Source of the DNA: Candidatus Borrarchaeum yapensis
GTDB lineage: Archaea > Asgardarchaeota > Sifarchaeia > Borrarchaeales > Borrarchaeaceae
Direction of reading: 5' to 3'
NCBI GenBank assembly: GCA_016840515.1
Contig: JAEOSF010000023.1
Coordinates: 1-48,342, forward strand
DNA length: 48,342 nucleotides
Shown: positions 33,388 to 42,290 of the stretch, in pieces
Layout of the letters: the number at the start of each line of letters is the position of its first letter
How positions within the stretch are numbered: position 1 is the stretch's first letter
Made by a program: the position numbers and the translations under genes
The notes under the pieces: model-generated
Database searches by the model: none
What the model saw: the letters and a program-made list of their open reading frames with translations, nothing else
What the model was told of the DNA's origin: nothing

Positions 33388-34671
33388 TTAAAGTCCATTT
33401 TGGATAATAAAAGATCCGTTCAGATTGTTGACATACTTTTTCGCTCTAGCTATCACCTGAGATGACGCTTCAATTTCAAATGAAATCTCTGAGTTCAAAT
33501 TCTGTTGATCAAGGACGTATGTTTGATCATAGAGCCATGAAATAAAACTCATGACTTCACTGTTTGAAGGTACAGGTACGGTAATATATGCACGTTTAGT
33601 AGGAATAAAATCCATAATAGTTTCTCTTATTCTATTCAGATTGATTTTCTGAAGTGCAGAAATAGGTATACAAATTTTATCTCTGAAGAGTTGCATTTTT
33701 TCTTCGATTTCGAATTCATCACAACAATCTATTTTATTTGCAACAACAAAATAGGAATTCATGTTAACAGTTATTTCTTTTAATGTTTGCAGACAAACTG
33801 TGTACTTCCGTATGATCTCATCTATTGTATCACTAAGGTCAACTAGAATCGCAATTACGTCTGCTAAGTTTATCTCCTCTAGTGTACTATGGAAGGCACG
33901 GATCATTTCGTGAGAAAGACCGTCCACAAGTCCTACAGTATCTGTTATTAGAATCTTACGACCTCGAATATTTAGAAGTCTGGTAAACGTATTCAGTGTT
34001 GTGAACAGTTTATTCGCTACAGGAACGGAACTCTCCGTTAGCGCATTAAGTAATGAGCTTTTACCGCTATTTGTATAACCCATCAATGCAACAAGTGAAA
34101 AATCTTGTCTTTTTCTTCTTTTTCTACTAATTGTTCTTCTTTTCCTATATTGCTCTAATTCATTTTCTATTCTCTTGATCTTTCTTTTAGTGCTTTCAAA
34201 ATGTTTTTCAACAGCATATTGACCAGGTCCATGAAAGCCTGGAAGTTCAGTCTTCTTAGAAAGACTAACATATTCCTTTAAACGTGGAAGAGCATACTTA
34301 AGACTAGCAAGTTCAATTTGAAGTTTTGCTTCTTTAGAACCTGCTCTTAAGGCGAATATTTCGAGTATCAGTTCTGTTTTACTAATAACTTCACAATTAA
34401 GTTGTTTTTGAAGATTATAGACCTGAGTTGGCTTCAATTCGTTCTCAAAAATAACTTTAGTGGGAGAGATTTGATTTACAAGTTCCTCTAATTCCTTAAC
34501 CTTTCCTTTTCCGATTTGAAATGCAGAATTTGGTTCTCCAATTTGCTCTAATACATCTATAACAGTGTATCCTGCGTCTAAAGCAAGTCTATTGAGTTCT
34601 GCAATTCTCGATCCTTCTCCTCTATGTCTTCGCTCGACTAAAATCGCTGTAACCGAATATGGTTCACTCAT
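33388..34671 (-). CDS. hflX: GTPase HflX
   Basis: The 427-residue protein begins with the HflX N-terminal domain (AILVERRHRGEGSRIAELNRLALDAGY, GKGKVKELEELV, VIFENELKPTQVYNLQ). The linker is ELPGFHGPGQ, followed by a basic coiled coil (ESTKRKIKRIENELEQYRKRR) and the G domain: G1 GYTNSGKSS, G3 DTVGLV, G4 NKID and a SAL motif. HflX binds the 50S subunit and splits stalled ribosomes. The usual ELPGxGPGExxLE is slightly changed. ATG 34671 has a weak GTGATG site. Confidence 0.93.
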   Translation of the reverse strand: MSEPYSVTAILVERRHRGEGSRIAELNRLALDAGYTVIDVLEQIGEPNSAFQIGKGKVKELEELVNQISPTKVIFENELKPTQVYNLQKQLNCEVISKTELILEIFALRAGSKEAKLQIELASLKYALPRLKEYVSLSKKTELPGFHGPGQYAVEKHFESTKRKIKRIENELEQYRKRRTISRKRRKRQDFSLVALMGYTNSGKSSLLNALTESSVPVANKLFTTLNTFTRLLNIRGRKILITDTVGLVDGLSHEMIRAFHSTLEEINLADVIAILVDLSDTIDEIIRKYTVCLQTLKEITVNMNSYFVVANKIDCCDEFEIEEKMQLFRDKICIPISALQKINLNRIRETIMDFIPTKRAYITVPVPSNSEVMSFISWLYDQTYVLDQQNLNSEISFEIEASSQVIARAKKYVNNLNGSFIIQNGL

Positions 34672-34846
34672 GTTAGCATCACTTACATAATCAATATGAT
34701 TGAATATAAGAAATTTGATTTATCCATTTTAAGTTTCAATTAAGAGTTTAATTACAATTCTATGTACATTCTCAACTGGATTTTGATCTGCTCCAAGTTT
34801 TTAAAAATCAATATTAGTTGAAACCGAAAAGCAAATCGTGAGTTAC

Positions 34847-35404
34847 ATGTCTGATTACGGCCAACTCAAAAAGATAAATGCCCTCTTACAAGCGCCTCCC
34901 AGGACAGGAAAGAGTACGTTAGTCGATAAACTTTGTTCTATGTTAGAAACAAAGGGCTATAAAATAGGGGGCATTCAAACACCAGAGATAAGAGAGAAAA
35001 AGAAACGAGTCGGCTTCTGGGTTCTCGATATCAACAAGGGAAAAAAAGAGCTTTTAGCCCACATCAATATTAAAAGCAAATTTAACGTAAGTAAATATGG
35101 TGTAGATCTTAATTCATTTGATGAACTCGCTATCACGGCAATTAACTATGCTATTGAAAATTGTCAATTAGTTGTAATTGATGAGATTGGCAAAATGGAA
35201 CTGTTCTCTGAAAAATTTCAAGATGCCGTGATAAGAGGATTGAATTCGAGTATACCAGTCATCGGCACGATGGGCATGATAAGTCATCCATTTGTGCAAT
35301 TATTGAAGTCTAGATCTGATGTACAAGTACTGACAATTGATAGAGGGAACATGGAAGATATTTATCAGGAAATATGTAGACTTCTTGGTCTAAGAACTAT
35401 TTAA
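34847..35404 (+). CDS. THEP1-type nucleoside-triphosphatase
   Basis: This P-loop NTPase of about 185 residues has Walker A APPRTGKST, IGGIQTPEIREKKKRVGFWVLDI and the family signature LVVIDEIGKMELFS containing Walker B. THEP1 family members hydrolyse NTPs to NDPs slowly in vitro, and their cellular role is unsettled. The P-loop begins with Ala-Pro-Pro instead of the usual Gly-x-Pro-Gly, a mild deviation. ATG 34847 or GTG 34838 may start it. Neither has a ribosome site, and a TTTTTAAAAAT box (34796-34806) lies close upstream, so a very short leader is likely. Confidence 0.87.
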   Translation: MSDYGQLKKINALLQAPPRTGKSTLVDKLCSMLETKGYKIGGIQTPEIREKKKRVGFWVLDINKGKKELLAHINIKSKFNVSKYGVDLNSFDELAITAINYAIENCQLVVIDEIGKMELFSEKFQDAVIRGLNSSIPVIGTMGMISHPFVQLLKSRSDVQVLTIDRGNMEDIYQEICRLLGLRTI

Positions 35405-35425
35405 TCAGTTTGCGCTAGATAGAAA

Positions 35426-35434
35426 TTTATAAAA
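35426..35434 (+). promoter_or_regulatory. Candidate TATA box of the COG1395-type regulator
   Basis: TTTATAAAA lies about 55 bp before ATG 35487. Initiation about 25 bp downstream leaves a leader carrying AGAAGGTG. This supports an independent promoter 25 bp after the THEP1 stop. Confidence 0.45.
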
Positions 35435-35486
35435 GATTTCAATCAGTTTATACAAAACTCAATGGTTTGCCCAGAAGGTGAACTTA

Positions 35487-36461
35487 ATGTTCGACAATCG
35501 CTCTGAGCTCGCTCAATACGTGCAAAAACTGTTTGTTCAAAAAGAGTTTGCTATCAGTGGACAATGTAATCTTAAATCTGCTTGTTTTGATTTTTTTGCC
35601 CGAAAGGATGTAATATTATGGCTTATTAAAGTTTTAATCAATATCGACAGTCTACAACAGTATCATGCAGATGAATTGAAACTTCTGGGTAACTTATTTT
35701 CAGGAACACCTTTACTTGTTGGAGAAAAAACGCACAGAGAACTATTAGAAGATGGTGTGGTTTACAATAGATATTCAGTTCCTGCAGTGAATCCACCTAC
35801 CTTAGCGTCTATTCTATTTCATGAATTCTTTCCAAATGTATTTGCAAAACGTGGCGGCCTTTATGCTAGAATTCTTGGAGAATCCTTAAGAGAAAGAAGA
35901 GAAGAAGAGAATTTATCACGGGCTCAACTTGCAGAAAAAGTTGGTGTTTCAGAACGCTGCATTTACGAGTATGAACGTGGAACAATGGATGCTAGTAAAG
36001 AAAACCTTCTGCGACTAGAAAAAATTCTTGATACCGACTTAAGTTTACCAATTGATCTTTTAGAGTATGATTTCGGCAATATAAAACGACATACCCCAGC
36101 AAAGATTGATGATTTTGAACAAAATATCCAAGAAAAATTACTAGAAATAGGTTTTGATGTTTTCTGGACGGAATGTACGCCATTTAACGCTATCACAAAA
36201 GAAAAAGAAACAGAAAATGAGACTCAAAAGTTAATTATTGCTGGTGTAGGACATAAATCCGAAAAAAACATCAAAAAGAGAGTTCAAATAACAGGAAGCA
36301 TTTCTGATATCACGAGAAAAATTGCAATGTTTGTGTTGGAGGGATCATCAACCAAAAATATCGAAGGCGTACCAATTATGAGACTCAAAGAATTATCAAA
36401 ATTTGAAACTCCAAATGAATTAAAAAGAACGATTAAGAAGCGTAAGGGTTGTTCCAGTTAG
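35487..36461 (+). CDS. Archaeal HTH-type transcriptional regulator, COG1395-like
   Basis: The 324-residue protein resembles a conserved archaeal regulator family. Its N-terminal half has a nuclease-like alpha/beta look (SACFDFFARKDVILWLIKVLINID, DGVVYNRYSVPAVNPPTL). Next comes a Cro/CI HTH (LRERREEENLSRAQLAEKVGVSERCIYEYERG) and a C-terminal domain (IQEKLLEIGFDVFWTECTPFNAI; LIIAGVGHKSEKNIKKRV). Motifs are shown in pieces. DNA targets are unknown. ATG 35487 has AGAAGGTG 7 bases upstream. Its stop codon overlaps that of rnhB on the other strand (TTAG at 36458-36461). Confidence 0.85.
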   Translation: MFDNRSELAQYVQKLFVQKEFAISGQCNLKSACFDFFARKDVILWLIKVLINIDSLQQYHADELKLLGNLFSGTPLLVGEKTHRELLEDGVVYNRYSVPAVNPPTLASILFHEFFPNVFAKRGGLYARILGESLRERREEENLSRAQLAEKVGVSERCIYEYERGTMDASKENLLRLEKILDTDLSLPIDLLEYDFGNIKRHTPAKIDDFEQNIQEKLLEIGFDVFWTECTPFNAITKEKETENETQKLIIAGVGHKSEKNIKKRVQITGSISDITRKIAMFVLEGSSTKNIEGVPIMRLKELSKFETPNELKRTIKKRKGCSS

Positions 36462-37141
36462 CGTTCTCCTCGAACATCAAAAAATTGTGTAATTTTTGCA
36501 TTTTTTTGCAAATCTTTCATCTTAACAAATGTATGCCAGCTTTTTCGTACAAAAAAAGGAATATTTCTATTTTTTATCCACTGTTTCAGGGCGTCTATTG
36601 TTTTAGGATCAGAAGGATAACCACTTCCTATATGCGGCAAATTAAACTCTTCTTTTAGAGTATTAAGTGAATTATCTCGTGTGACCTTAGCAACAATTGA
36701 TGCTGCCGAAACTATTGGATATATTTCATCTGCATTATTTTCTGCAATTAGTGTAATATGCCTTTGAACTAAGTATTGTTTCAGTGTGTCTGTAAATTTT
36801 CTTGAATCTGAAGTTAATGCGTCAATATACACAATAGACGGTTGAATTGCATTGATTATTTCGCATATTTTATTTATTTCAAGGAGATTTAAGTTCGAAT
36901 TAATATCGAAAACTGAATCATCAATCTCTTGAGGTTCGACCTCTATAATCTTGCACTCTTTACATAAATTCATGATTTCAGGAAACAATGCTTCTCTTTT
37001 CTTAGGCGTCAGTTTTTTTGAGTCTTTTACACCTATCGTGATAAGTTTATTTATGTCAGTTTTTTTAAAAGATAATCCAGCAATAACTAAATTCCCTAGA
37101 ACCGCCCCTCTACCAGCCTCATCAATTCCAAGGATTTTCAC
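36458..37141 (-). CDS. rnhB: Ribonuclease HII
   Basis: From GTG 37141, the 227-residue protein starts MKILGIDEAGRGAVLGNLVIAG, the canonical RNase HII N-terminus (Asp7, Glu8). The other acidic residues are in VYIDAL and NADEIYPIVSAASIVAKVTRD, and SGYPSDPKT and KSWHTF are family blocks. It removes RNA primers and misincorporated ribonucleotides from DNA. The open frame extends 72 codons further upstream, into the UPF0216 gene, but that part lacks family features. No good ribosome site precedes the GTG. It converges tail-to-tail with the regulator, with overlapping stops. Confidence 0.93.
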   Translation of the reverse strand: MKILGIDEAGRGAVLGNLVIAGLSFKKTDINKLITIGVKDSKKLTPKKREALFPEIMNLCKECKIIEVEPQEIDDSVFDINSNLNLLEINKICEIINAIQPSIVYIDALTSDSRKFTDTLKQYLVQRHITLIAENNADEIYPIVSAASIVAKVTRDNSLNTLKEEFNLPHIGSGYPSDPKTIDALKQWIKNRNIPFFVRKSWHTFVKMKDLQKNAKITQFFDVRGER

Positions 37142-37217
37142 TGGACCATCTTGAGGAAGAGTACTAAGAGGCGTATTGAGGTGAAAGTGAGAACTTTTAC
37201 CTGTAATACACTTTGAG

Positions 37218-37679
37218 TTAGATGGTGCTAGCGCTGGCGCTAAATCCGATCGTAAAAAGTGTTTTAAATTTTTTCCTAAACGCACGCAAATCCGCCCAAT
37301 AGAAATATTTTGGAAGATCAAGATTAAATATTTTATACTGATTGATGGGACCGTCAATTAAGTCAATGAGTTTTCGAACTATTAAATTTTCGAGTTGTCC
37401 ACCGCGTAGAACAAAAATAGATTTCCCGAGATCAGTACGACGAATAAAAAGAAATGGCAACTTCAGTTGAGAATGAAACTCTTCTGGTAATTGTGATTCT
37501 AATTCTTCTAACTCATTTTTATTAAAGATAAATTTTGCCCCATCTTTTGTCAAAACAGAGGGTCTGTCTTCTTTTAAAAGTGTATTAAGTGTCTTAAACT
37601 GTCTCGGAAGATGGTTGTTTATTCTAGCGATGTCTAATTTGAATAAAATATCTATGGACTTCCTGGGAGTTGATTTCAC
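37218..37679 (-). CDS. UPF0216 (DUF61) family protein
   Basis: The 153-residue protein has the family core IARINNHLPRQFKTLNTLLKEDRPSVLTKDGAKFIFNKNELEELESQLPEE (in pieces), followed by KLPFLFIRRTDLGKSIFVLRGG. The family is widespread in archaea and of unknown function. GTG 37679 is the apparent start (KSTPRKSIDILFKLD). AAAAGG runs into the GTG, so the exact start is uncertain. The region beyond residue 115 (INQYKIFNLDLPKYFYWADLRAF) is longer than I expect for the family. It is upstream of rnhB by 76 bp and probably co-transcribed. Confidence 0.82.
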   Translation of the reverse strand: MKSTPRKSIDILFKLDIARINNHLPRQFKTLNTLLKEDRPSVLTKDGAKFIFNKNELEELESQLPEEFHSQLKLPFLFIRRTDLGKSIFVLRGGQLENLIVRKLIDLIDGPINQYKIFNLDLPKYFYWADLRAFRKKFKTLFTIGFSASASTI

Positions 37680-37780
37680 CTTTTGTCACTACCTTGACAT
37701 ACAAAATTAAGACTCGTCTTAAAATAAACAAGATGTTAATTAAACAAATTTAAGGAAAGAATAGTTGTTTTTATTGAAAA

Positions 37781-37942
37781 TTAACGTGCCTGACCAACTT
37801 GGCGCCCTTTTACATAACGTTTAAGATAATTTTTCTTATTTCGCATTCTCGGTATTGGTGAATGTCTCTCTTTACCCGTAACCTTTGGTGTCTGGGAGCG
37901 AACCTTACCTGCTTTGGTCAATGAACCATGCGAACCTGGCAT
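37781..37942 (-). CDS. rps30e: Ribosomal protein eS30
   Basis: This 53-residue protein starts [20 protein letters not shown], continues [21 protein letters not shown] and ends RQVGQAR. This matches eS30 of archaea and eukaryotes along its whole length. It is a small basic 40S/30S protein near the decoding site. In many eukaryotes it is made as a ubiquitin-like (FUBI) fusion, and here it stands alone. AGGTGA lies 9 bases before ATG 37942, with a TATA-like TTTATAAATT a little further. Its presence favours the TACK/Asgard side of archaea (inference). Confidence 0.95.
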   Translation of the reverse strand: MPGSHGSLTKAGKVRSQTPKVTGKERHSPIPRMRNKKNYLKRYVKGRQVGQAR

Positions 37943-37976
37943 TTCTTATTCACCTCACTACTCAATCTGTACATGA

Positions 37977-37990
37977 GATTTATAAATTTA
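37977..37990 (-). promoter_or_regulatory. Candidate TATA box of the eS30 gene
   Basis: GATTTATAAATTTATG contains a near-symmetric TATA element about 35-45 bp upstream of ATG 37942 on the minus strand. Transcription would begin about 15 bases before the ATG, leaving room for the AGGTGA site. Because of its symmetry it could also drive the divergent gene at 38071. Confidence 0.45.
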
Positions 37991-38070
37991 TGCTTACTGC
38001 TTTCCAAAGTTGTGTAGGAAATACTCCACAAGTTCCCATTTTCTTGCGTTCTAAGAAAGGAGGTTGTCTT

Positions 38071-38223
38071 ATGGAAGTTAAATTACAAGTAAACGATGAC
38101 GTAATAGAACTTCATCCATTTGTTAAAGCAGTCTTTCGTAGTGTCGTATTTGGTCTTATTAAAGAGTTAAGGGATATACCTAAAAACATACAAGAAGTGC
38201 AACTATCTATAAAAGCAGATTAG
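38071..38223 (+). CDS. Small conserved archaeal-type protein, 50 aa
   Basis: The protein starts MEVKLQVNDDVIELHPFVKA and ends IQEVQLSIKAD: two beta-strands around an amphipathic helix (VFRSVVFGLIKELRDI). The pattern of a strand, HPFV, a hydrophobic helix, then a strand recalls small uncharacterised archaeal proteins with a V-N-x-x-x-I-x-L-x-x-F-V start (recollection, not a search). A near-perfect ribosome site (AAAGGAGG, 38056-38064) 7 bases before ATG 38071 fixes the start. The upstream part of the open frame lacks coding character. It is divergent from eS30. Confidence 0.75.
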   Translation: MEVKLQVNDDVIELHPFVKAVFRSVVFGLIKELRDIPKNIQEVQLSIKAD

Positions 38224-38278
38224 ATGAAGTTCACTATATTTACACTTGTATTTTATATTATGCATTCTTGTCCATGCA

Positions 38279-39205
38279 TTAAGTAAATCTCTTGAGGAGT
38301 TCGATGTATGCTTCTTGGTGTAATGGAGTTGCGACTCCTAGTTCTTTACCACTTTTTACGATGTAGCCAGTAAAAGTCTCAATTTCTGTTTTTCTTCCAC
38401 TTTCGAAATCTCTTTGCATCGAAGTTTTTGTCTCATATGGAAAGCCGGACACCTTCTCCAAGGACAATGGAATGATATCATCCGGTAAAAATATTCCTCT
38501 CTTTTTGGCAATTAAATTAACTTCTTCCATAAGCCCTGTCAACATTTGCTTGTTTTTTTCATCTTCAATAATTGCACCAAGAGGTTTTCGTAACAATGAG
38601 TCGATTGTTGCCAGCGGACCAATAAAAATGTACTTAGTCCAAACCTGAACGGAGATGTCGGTAGTTAACTCTGCCCTTATGTCTGCATTCCTCAATATTT
38701 CCTCAATATACCGATATTTTTCCGGATCATAGTTTTCAGGCCCAAATATCAATTTTCGGGGGCCGCCAACTTGTCTTATGACACCAGGCGTTTGAATGGC
38801 AGAACTAATGTATACGCATCCATTCAGCACCGTGCTCCTTGTCATTATATTTCTTAATCTATCCGTGTTATCGACTCCATTGAGGACGGTAATAGCTACG
38901 GTTTTTTCGTTGATATTGTCTATCAGTTGTTGTGCTGCAGTTTCAAGATCATAAGTCTTTACACAGAAGAACACAAGATCTATTAATCCTAGATCTTTTG
39001 GATCATCTGTTGCAGTAGTAGGTATCGCTGTGAATTCCCCCTCCTCCTGAGTTATCACTTTGAGTCCATTTTTCCTGATTTCGGCTGAATGTTCGCCACG
39101 AGCTACGAAAAAAATATCATGTTCACCTGTGCTGCCATATTTCTGTGCCAGCTTCCCTCCATAATATCCTCCTACTCCGCCTATACCAATAATCGCTATC
39201 TTCAT
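38279..39205 (-). CDS. panE: Ketopantoate reductase family protein
   Basis: The 308-residue enzyme has an N-terminal NADP Rossmann motif (IAIIGIGGVGGYYGGKL), the VKTYD segment with the catalytic Lys, NGVDNTDRL and a C-terminal helical domain (SVQVWTKYIFIGPLATIDSL; SMQRDFESGRKTEIETFTGYIV, in pieces). PanE reduces 2-dehydropantoate to pantoate for coenzyme A synthesis. The family also contains relatives with other keto-acid substrates, so pantoate is likely but not proven. A strong GGAGG lies about 7 bases before ATG 39205. Confidence 0.9.
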   Translation of the reverse strand: MKIAIIGIGGVGGYYGGKLAQKYGSTGEHDIFFVARGEHSAEIRKNGLKVITQEEGEFTAIPTTATDDPKDLGLIDLVFFCVKTYDLETAAQQLIDNINEKTVAITVLNGVDNTDRLRNIMTRSTVLNGCVYISSAIQTPGVIRQVGGPRKLIFGPENYDPEKYRYIEEILRNADIRAELTTDISVQVWTKYIFIGPLATIDSLLRKPLGAIIEDEKNKQMLTGLMEEVNLIAKKRGIFLPDDIIPLSLEKVSGFPYETKTSMQRDFESGRKTEIETFTGYIVKSGKELGVATPLHQEAYIELLKRFT

Positions 39206-39264
39206 AAACTTCCCTCCTTTTGTCTTATCTCAAATAATCTGTTCTTGTTGCGGTAAAACTTGTT

Positions 39265-39921
39265 TTAGGAAATAAGTTGACCGATCACCATACAGTGATC
39301 TTTATCAAAAGGTTTCAAACTTTCAATGTTCTCTTCCACTATGAAACCGTTTTCTTTTAGAATATCGATCTCTTCTGAGAATATCTTAGATATCTCTTTG
39401 GAGGAATCTATGCTTCTTGCCTTAATAGCGAGCATAGTAAAACCTCTATTTTTAAGAAATAACTTAGCATTATCAACTAAAATGATCGCCTGAGCAGGTT
39501 GGGCAACATCTTGATAAATCACATCTACAGGTCCAATAAACATCCTGTAAGTTTCTGGAAACCTCGCGTCTGCCAAAATTGGTATCATATTGGATCTATT
39601 TTCACATACTCGTAATAAATCCCTCATTGCGCGAGGGCTAAATTCTACACAGTACACAATACCCTCAGGTCCTACAAGATCCGAAACATGACTAGCTGTT
39701 GTGCCTGATGCAGCCCCCAGGTAAAGTACATGCATTTTTTGTTTGATAGGAATTTGTTTTAACCCTTTTCGAATGGCTGCAGCAAATTTACTACGATAAG
39801 GATCCCATTCTCGATATTCGTCCCCTTCGAATTGAAGTAAACGCTCCCCATAGACGGTTTTCCCAATTGCTAGATTCTTTGTTGCAACCCTTTTTTCTAT
39901 AAAATAAATATTTTCGTTCAT
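39265..39921 (-). CDS. flpA: Fibrillarin-like rRNA/tRNA 2'-O-methyltransferase
   Basis: The 218-residue archaeal fibrillarin has KTVYGERLLQFEGDEYREWDPYRSKFAAAI (in pieces), SAM motif VLYLGAASGTTASHVSDLVG, VYCVEFSPRAMRDLL, YQDVAQPAQAIILVDNA and AIKARSID. It is the catalytic subunit of the C/D-box sRNP and uses guide RNAs to methylate rRNA and tRNA. It begins 2 bp after the nop5 stop, with its ribosome site GAGGGAT inside the end of nop5. This is the usual coupled arrangement. Confidence 0.96.
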   Translation of the reverse strand: MNENIYFIEKRVATKNLAIGKTVYGERLLQFEGDEYREWDPYRSKFAAAIRKGLKQIPIKQKMHVLYLGAASGTTASHVSDLVGPEGIVYCVEFSPRAMRDLLRVCENRSNMIPILADARFPETYRMFIGPVDVIYQDVAQPAQAIILVDNAKLFLKNRGFTMLAIKARSIDSSKEISKIFSEEIDILKENGFIVEENIESLKPFDKDHCMVIGQLIS

Positions 39922-39923
39922 AT

Positions 39924-41171
39924 CTATCCCTCAGGCGGTTTTTTCTTCTCGTGCATTCTCTTTCCCTTGTCTTTCTTTTTCTTCTTCTTTTTCTTTTTCT
40001 TTTTTGCTTTTACCTCTTTTCTTATAGGTGGAGAGGGATATTTTTTCTCTATCTCTTCAATACGCTTCATAATTTCGATAGCTAATTCGTCTCCAATAAA
40101 CTCGCCTGCGTAAGCATCTACTCTTGCTGCTATCGTTAGCTTTCCGGCTATTGCTCTTGCTATTTTACCTCGCAACCACCACTTAGCATTGTGAATTTCA
40201 GGTTTCTGAAATAATACACCATGTTTTGGAGGTTTACTCCCAGTTTTTATGGCTCTAAATAGTGCTTTCTCCGCACCTAGGACTTGAACTGTGCTAGCGG
40301 GAAGACGTGCTAGTTCAAGAAGACCTCCTGCAATGCTAATAATTCGAGCTCCGAGTAATGAGCCAACTATTGCAGTCACATTTGGCGCAACTTCACGCAT
40401 TGTAGTTTCAATATAGTGCTCACTTTCTTTCCTGACTTTGTATAAGTCATTTGTAATTCGTGCAAACTTAACAAGCGATTCTAGATCTGCTTCGTCCATT
40501 TCTGCTCCAATCGAGTTTTTAACATAGCCCTCTATCTCTTTTGCCTTGTCTAAAGGTACGCCTGTTATTCTTTGAATTTCCGAAAATATAAAGCGATCGC
40601 GTGGACCCAATGCCCCTACTAATCCTACATATGTTTCGTGATTTTCGATCTTATCCAATTCTGGAAAATGAAGTCCATACCATTCTCTGATTCGAGTTGA
40701 GAACAAATTTAACGTTTGATCAATATCATCTATCGCTTTAATCGCCTGTGCAACCATTTTATCTCTTCTTTCAGAAGCACGCTTTATCTTCTTTTGTGAT
40801 TGCAGCAAACCTACTGATTGTAATATAAACTGGAAGTTATTGATCCCTTCTTCTTTTGCTATATTGAAGGACTGTTCACGAAAATCTTTGAATATTGAAT
40901 TTCCTTTTTCAATTAAGGTTTGAATATCAAATTGTTCTTGAATGTTCCTTGCTAATTTTTCGTCTTCAAGCACGATTTCTTGAATTTCTTTTTGCTTTAG
41001 TACACCTAGAACATCTTTTAATTCGTCAATAAGTTGTCCTGATTGAAGAAGTTCAATTTTTTCTACAATTTTCTCTGGTGTACTTGGAAAAAGTGCGCGA
41101 TAAATGATTTCGCTATTCTCATTGATCCCATAGATTCCTGCAACATTCTCCACAATATATGCACGTTTCAT
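39924..41171 (-). CDS. nop5: Nop5 (Nop56/58) C/D-box sRNP core protein
   Basis: The 415-residue protein has an N-terminal fibrillarin-binding domain (RAYIVENVAGIYGI), a coiled coil (about 120-230) and a Nop domain containing ETTMREVAPNVTAIVGSLLGARIISIAGGL and LPASTVQVLGAEKALFRAIKTG (in pieces), which bind the K-turn RNA with L7Ae. The C-terminus is a long lysine tail (a run of 13 residues with one interruption, then DKGKRMHEKKKPPEG), similar to the KKE tails of eukaryotic Nop56/58. AAAAGGATGAA precedes ATG 41171. It is first in an operon with flpA. Confidence 0.96.
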   Translation of the reverse strand: MKRAYIVENVAGIYGINENSEIIYRALFPSTPEKIVEKIELLQSGQLIDELKDVLGVLKQKEIQEIVLEDEKLARNIQEQFDIQTLIEKGNSIFKDFREQSFNIAKEEGINNFQFILQSVGLLQSQKKIKRASERRDKMVAQAIKAIDDIDQTLNLFSTRIREWYGLHFPELDKIENHETYVGLVGALGPRDRFIFSEIQRITGVPLDKAKEIEGYVKNSIGAEMDEADLESLVKFARITNDLYKVRKESEHYIETTMREVAPNVTAIVGSLLGARIISIAGGLLELARLPASTVQVLGAEKALFRAIKTGSKPPKHGVLFQKPEIHNAKWWLRGKIARAIAGKLTIAARVDAYAGEFIGDELAIEIMKRIEEIEKKYPSPPIRKEVKAKKKKKKKKKKKDKGKRMHEKKKPPEG

Positions 41172-41287
41172 TATGCGTTCATCCTTTTAATGCATCTCAT
41201 TAATCAAAATTAGAGAATATATTAAATTAATATTGAAATCTTTCATTTATTGGTATCTCTAATTGAATGATAAGGTGTTTGTGGTTT

Positions 41288-42211
41288 ATGAGTTTACTAA
41301 CTTTATCGACTAACCTTGCAACATTACAACTTAAGAATCCTGTTATGTTAGCTGCTGGAATTCTCGGTATTTCGGGACCAGTACTTAAACGAGTAGCGAA
41401 TGCAGGTGCGGGTGCGGTTGTCACAAAATCGATCGGGCCTGAGCCCAGAGAAGGTTACAATAATCCAACAGTCGTTCCTTTAAATGAATTTAGTTGTTTG
41501 AATGCTGTTGGTCTTTCAAACCCTGGGTATTTGGAGTTTTCAAAAGAAATAATTCTAGCAAAACAAGGAGACGTTCCAGTAGTTGTTAGTATATTTGGCG
41601 CAAACGTTGAAGAATTCTGTACAATTGCGAAGAAAATGGAAAAGAGTGGTGCTGACGCACTTGAACTTAATCTTTCATGCCCTCATGGAGGAAAATATGG
41701 TGCTTCTATCGGGCAGGATCCTCAATTAACAGGAGAAATCGCAGGTGCAGTAAAAAACTCTGTGCAGATTCCAGTTTTTGTAAAACTTACACCAAACGTT
41801 ACTGATCTGATTCCGATTGCAAAAAGTGCTGAAAATAATGGTGCCGATGCTATTACTGCAATCAACACAGTACGCGCTATGTGCATAGATATTGAAACCG
41901 GAAATCCCTTATTATCAAACAAGTTTGGAGGGCTTTCTGGGCCTGCAATAAAACCCATCGCAATCAAACATGTTTATGATCTCTATAACGAAGTAGAGAT
42001 ACCTCTTATCGGCGTTGGCGGTATTGTTTCTTGGGAAGATGCAATAGAATTCTTTCTTGCTGGAGCTACTGCAATTCAATTAGGGACTGGGCTTTTGTGG
42101 ACATCATTCCTAGATATGTTTAATAAAATAATCGAAGGAATTCTAAGTTATCTCAAAAGAAAAGGCTATACTCGTTTGGAAGAAATCATTGGACTTACAC
42201 ATAGACTTTAA
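41288..42211 (+). CDS. pyrD: Dihydroorotate dehydrogenase, class 1B catalytic subunit
   Basis: The 307-residue FMN TIM-barrel has NPVMLAAGILGISGPVLKRVANAGAGAVVTKSIG (in pieces), the substrate loop LNAVGLSNPG, the active-site cysteine in ELNLSCPHGGKYG, FVKLTPNV, AINTVRAM and the phosphate site IPLIGVGGIVSWEDAIEFFLAGATAIQLGTG (in pieces). It oxidises dihydroorotate in pyrimidine synthesis. Class 1B enzymes need PyrK to pass electrons to NAD, and pyrK lies 5.3 kb downstream on the same strand. ATG 41288 is chosen (MSLLTLSTNLATLQLKNP). AAGGTG is 12 bases upstream. Confidence 0.93.
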   Translation: MSLLTLSTNLATLQLKNPVMLAAGILGISGPVLKRVANAGAGAVVTKSIGPEPREGYNNPTVVPLNEFSCLNAVGLSNPGYLEFSKEIILAKQGDVPVVVSIFGANVEEFCTIAKKMEKSGADALELNLSCPHGGKYGASIGQDPQLTGEIAGAVKNSVQIPVFVKLTPNVTDLIPIAKSAENNGADAITAINTVRAMCIDIETGNPLLSNKFGGLSGPAIKPIAIKHVYDLYNEVEIPLIGVGGIVSWEDAIEFFLAGATAIQLGTGLLWTSFLDMFNKIIEGILSYLKRKGYTRLEEIIGLTHRL

Positions 42212-42290
42212 TCTTTGCTAAGGGGATAATTAAATGATGTGAAATTCTATAAGAGTCCCCTTTAAATCTTATAACGCGTTCTAAAAAAAA

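Noticed and set aside
36458..37357. Extended N-terminus of RNase HII reaching into the UPF0216 gene.
   Set aside because: The family begins at KILGIDEAGRG. The extra 72 codons lack an ATG and overlap another gene, so GTG 37141 is preferred.
40000..40020. Lysine-run coding tract of nop5, considered as a frameshift or assembly problem.
   Set aside because: Lysine-rich KKE-type tails are normal in Nop5/Nop56/58 proteins, and the frame continues to a stop coupled to fibrillarin.
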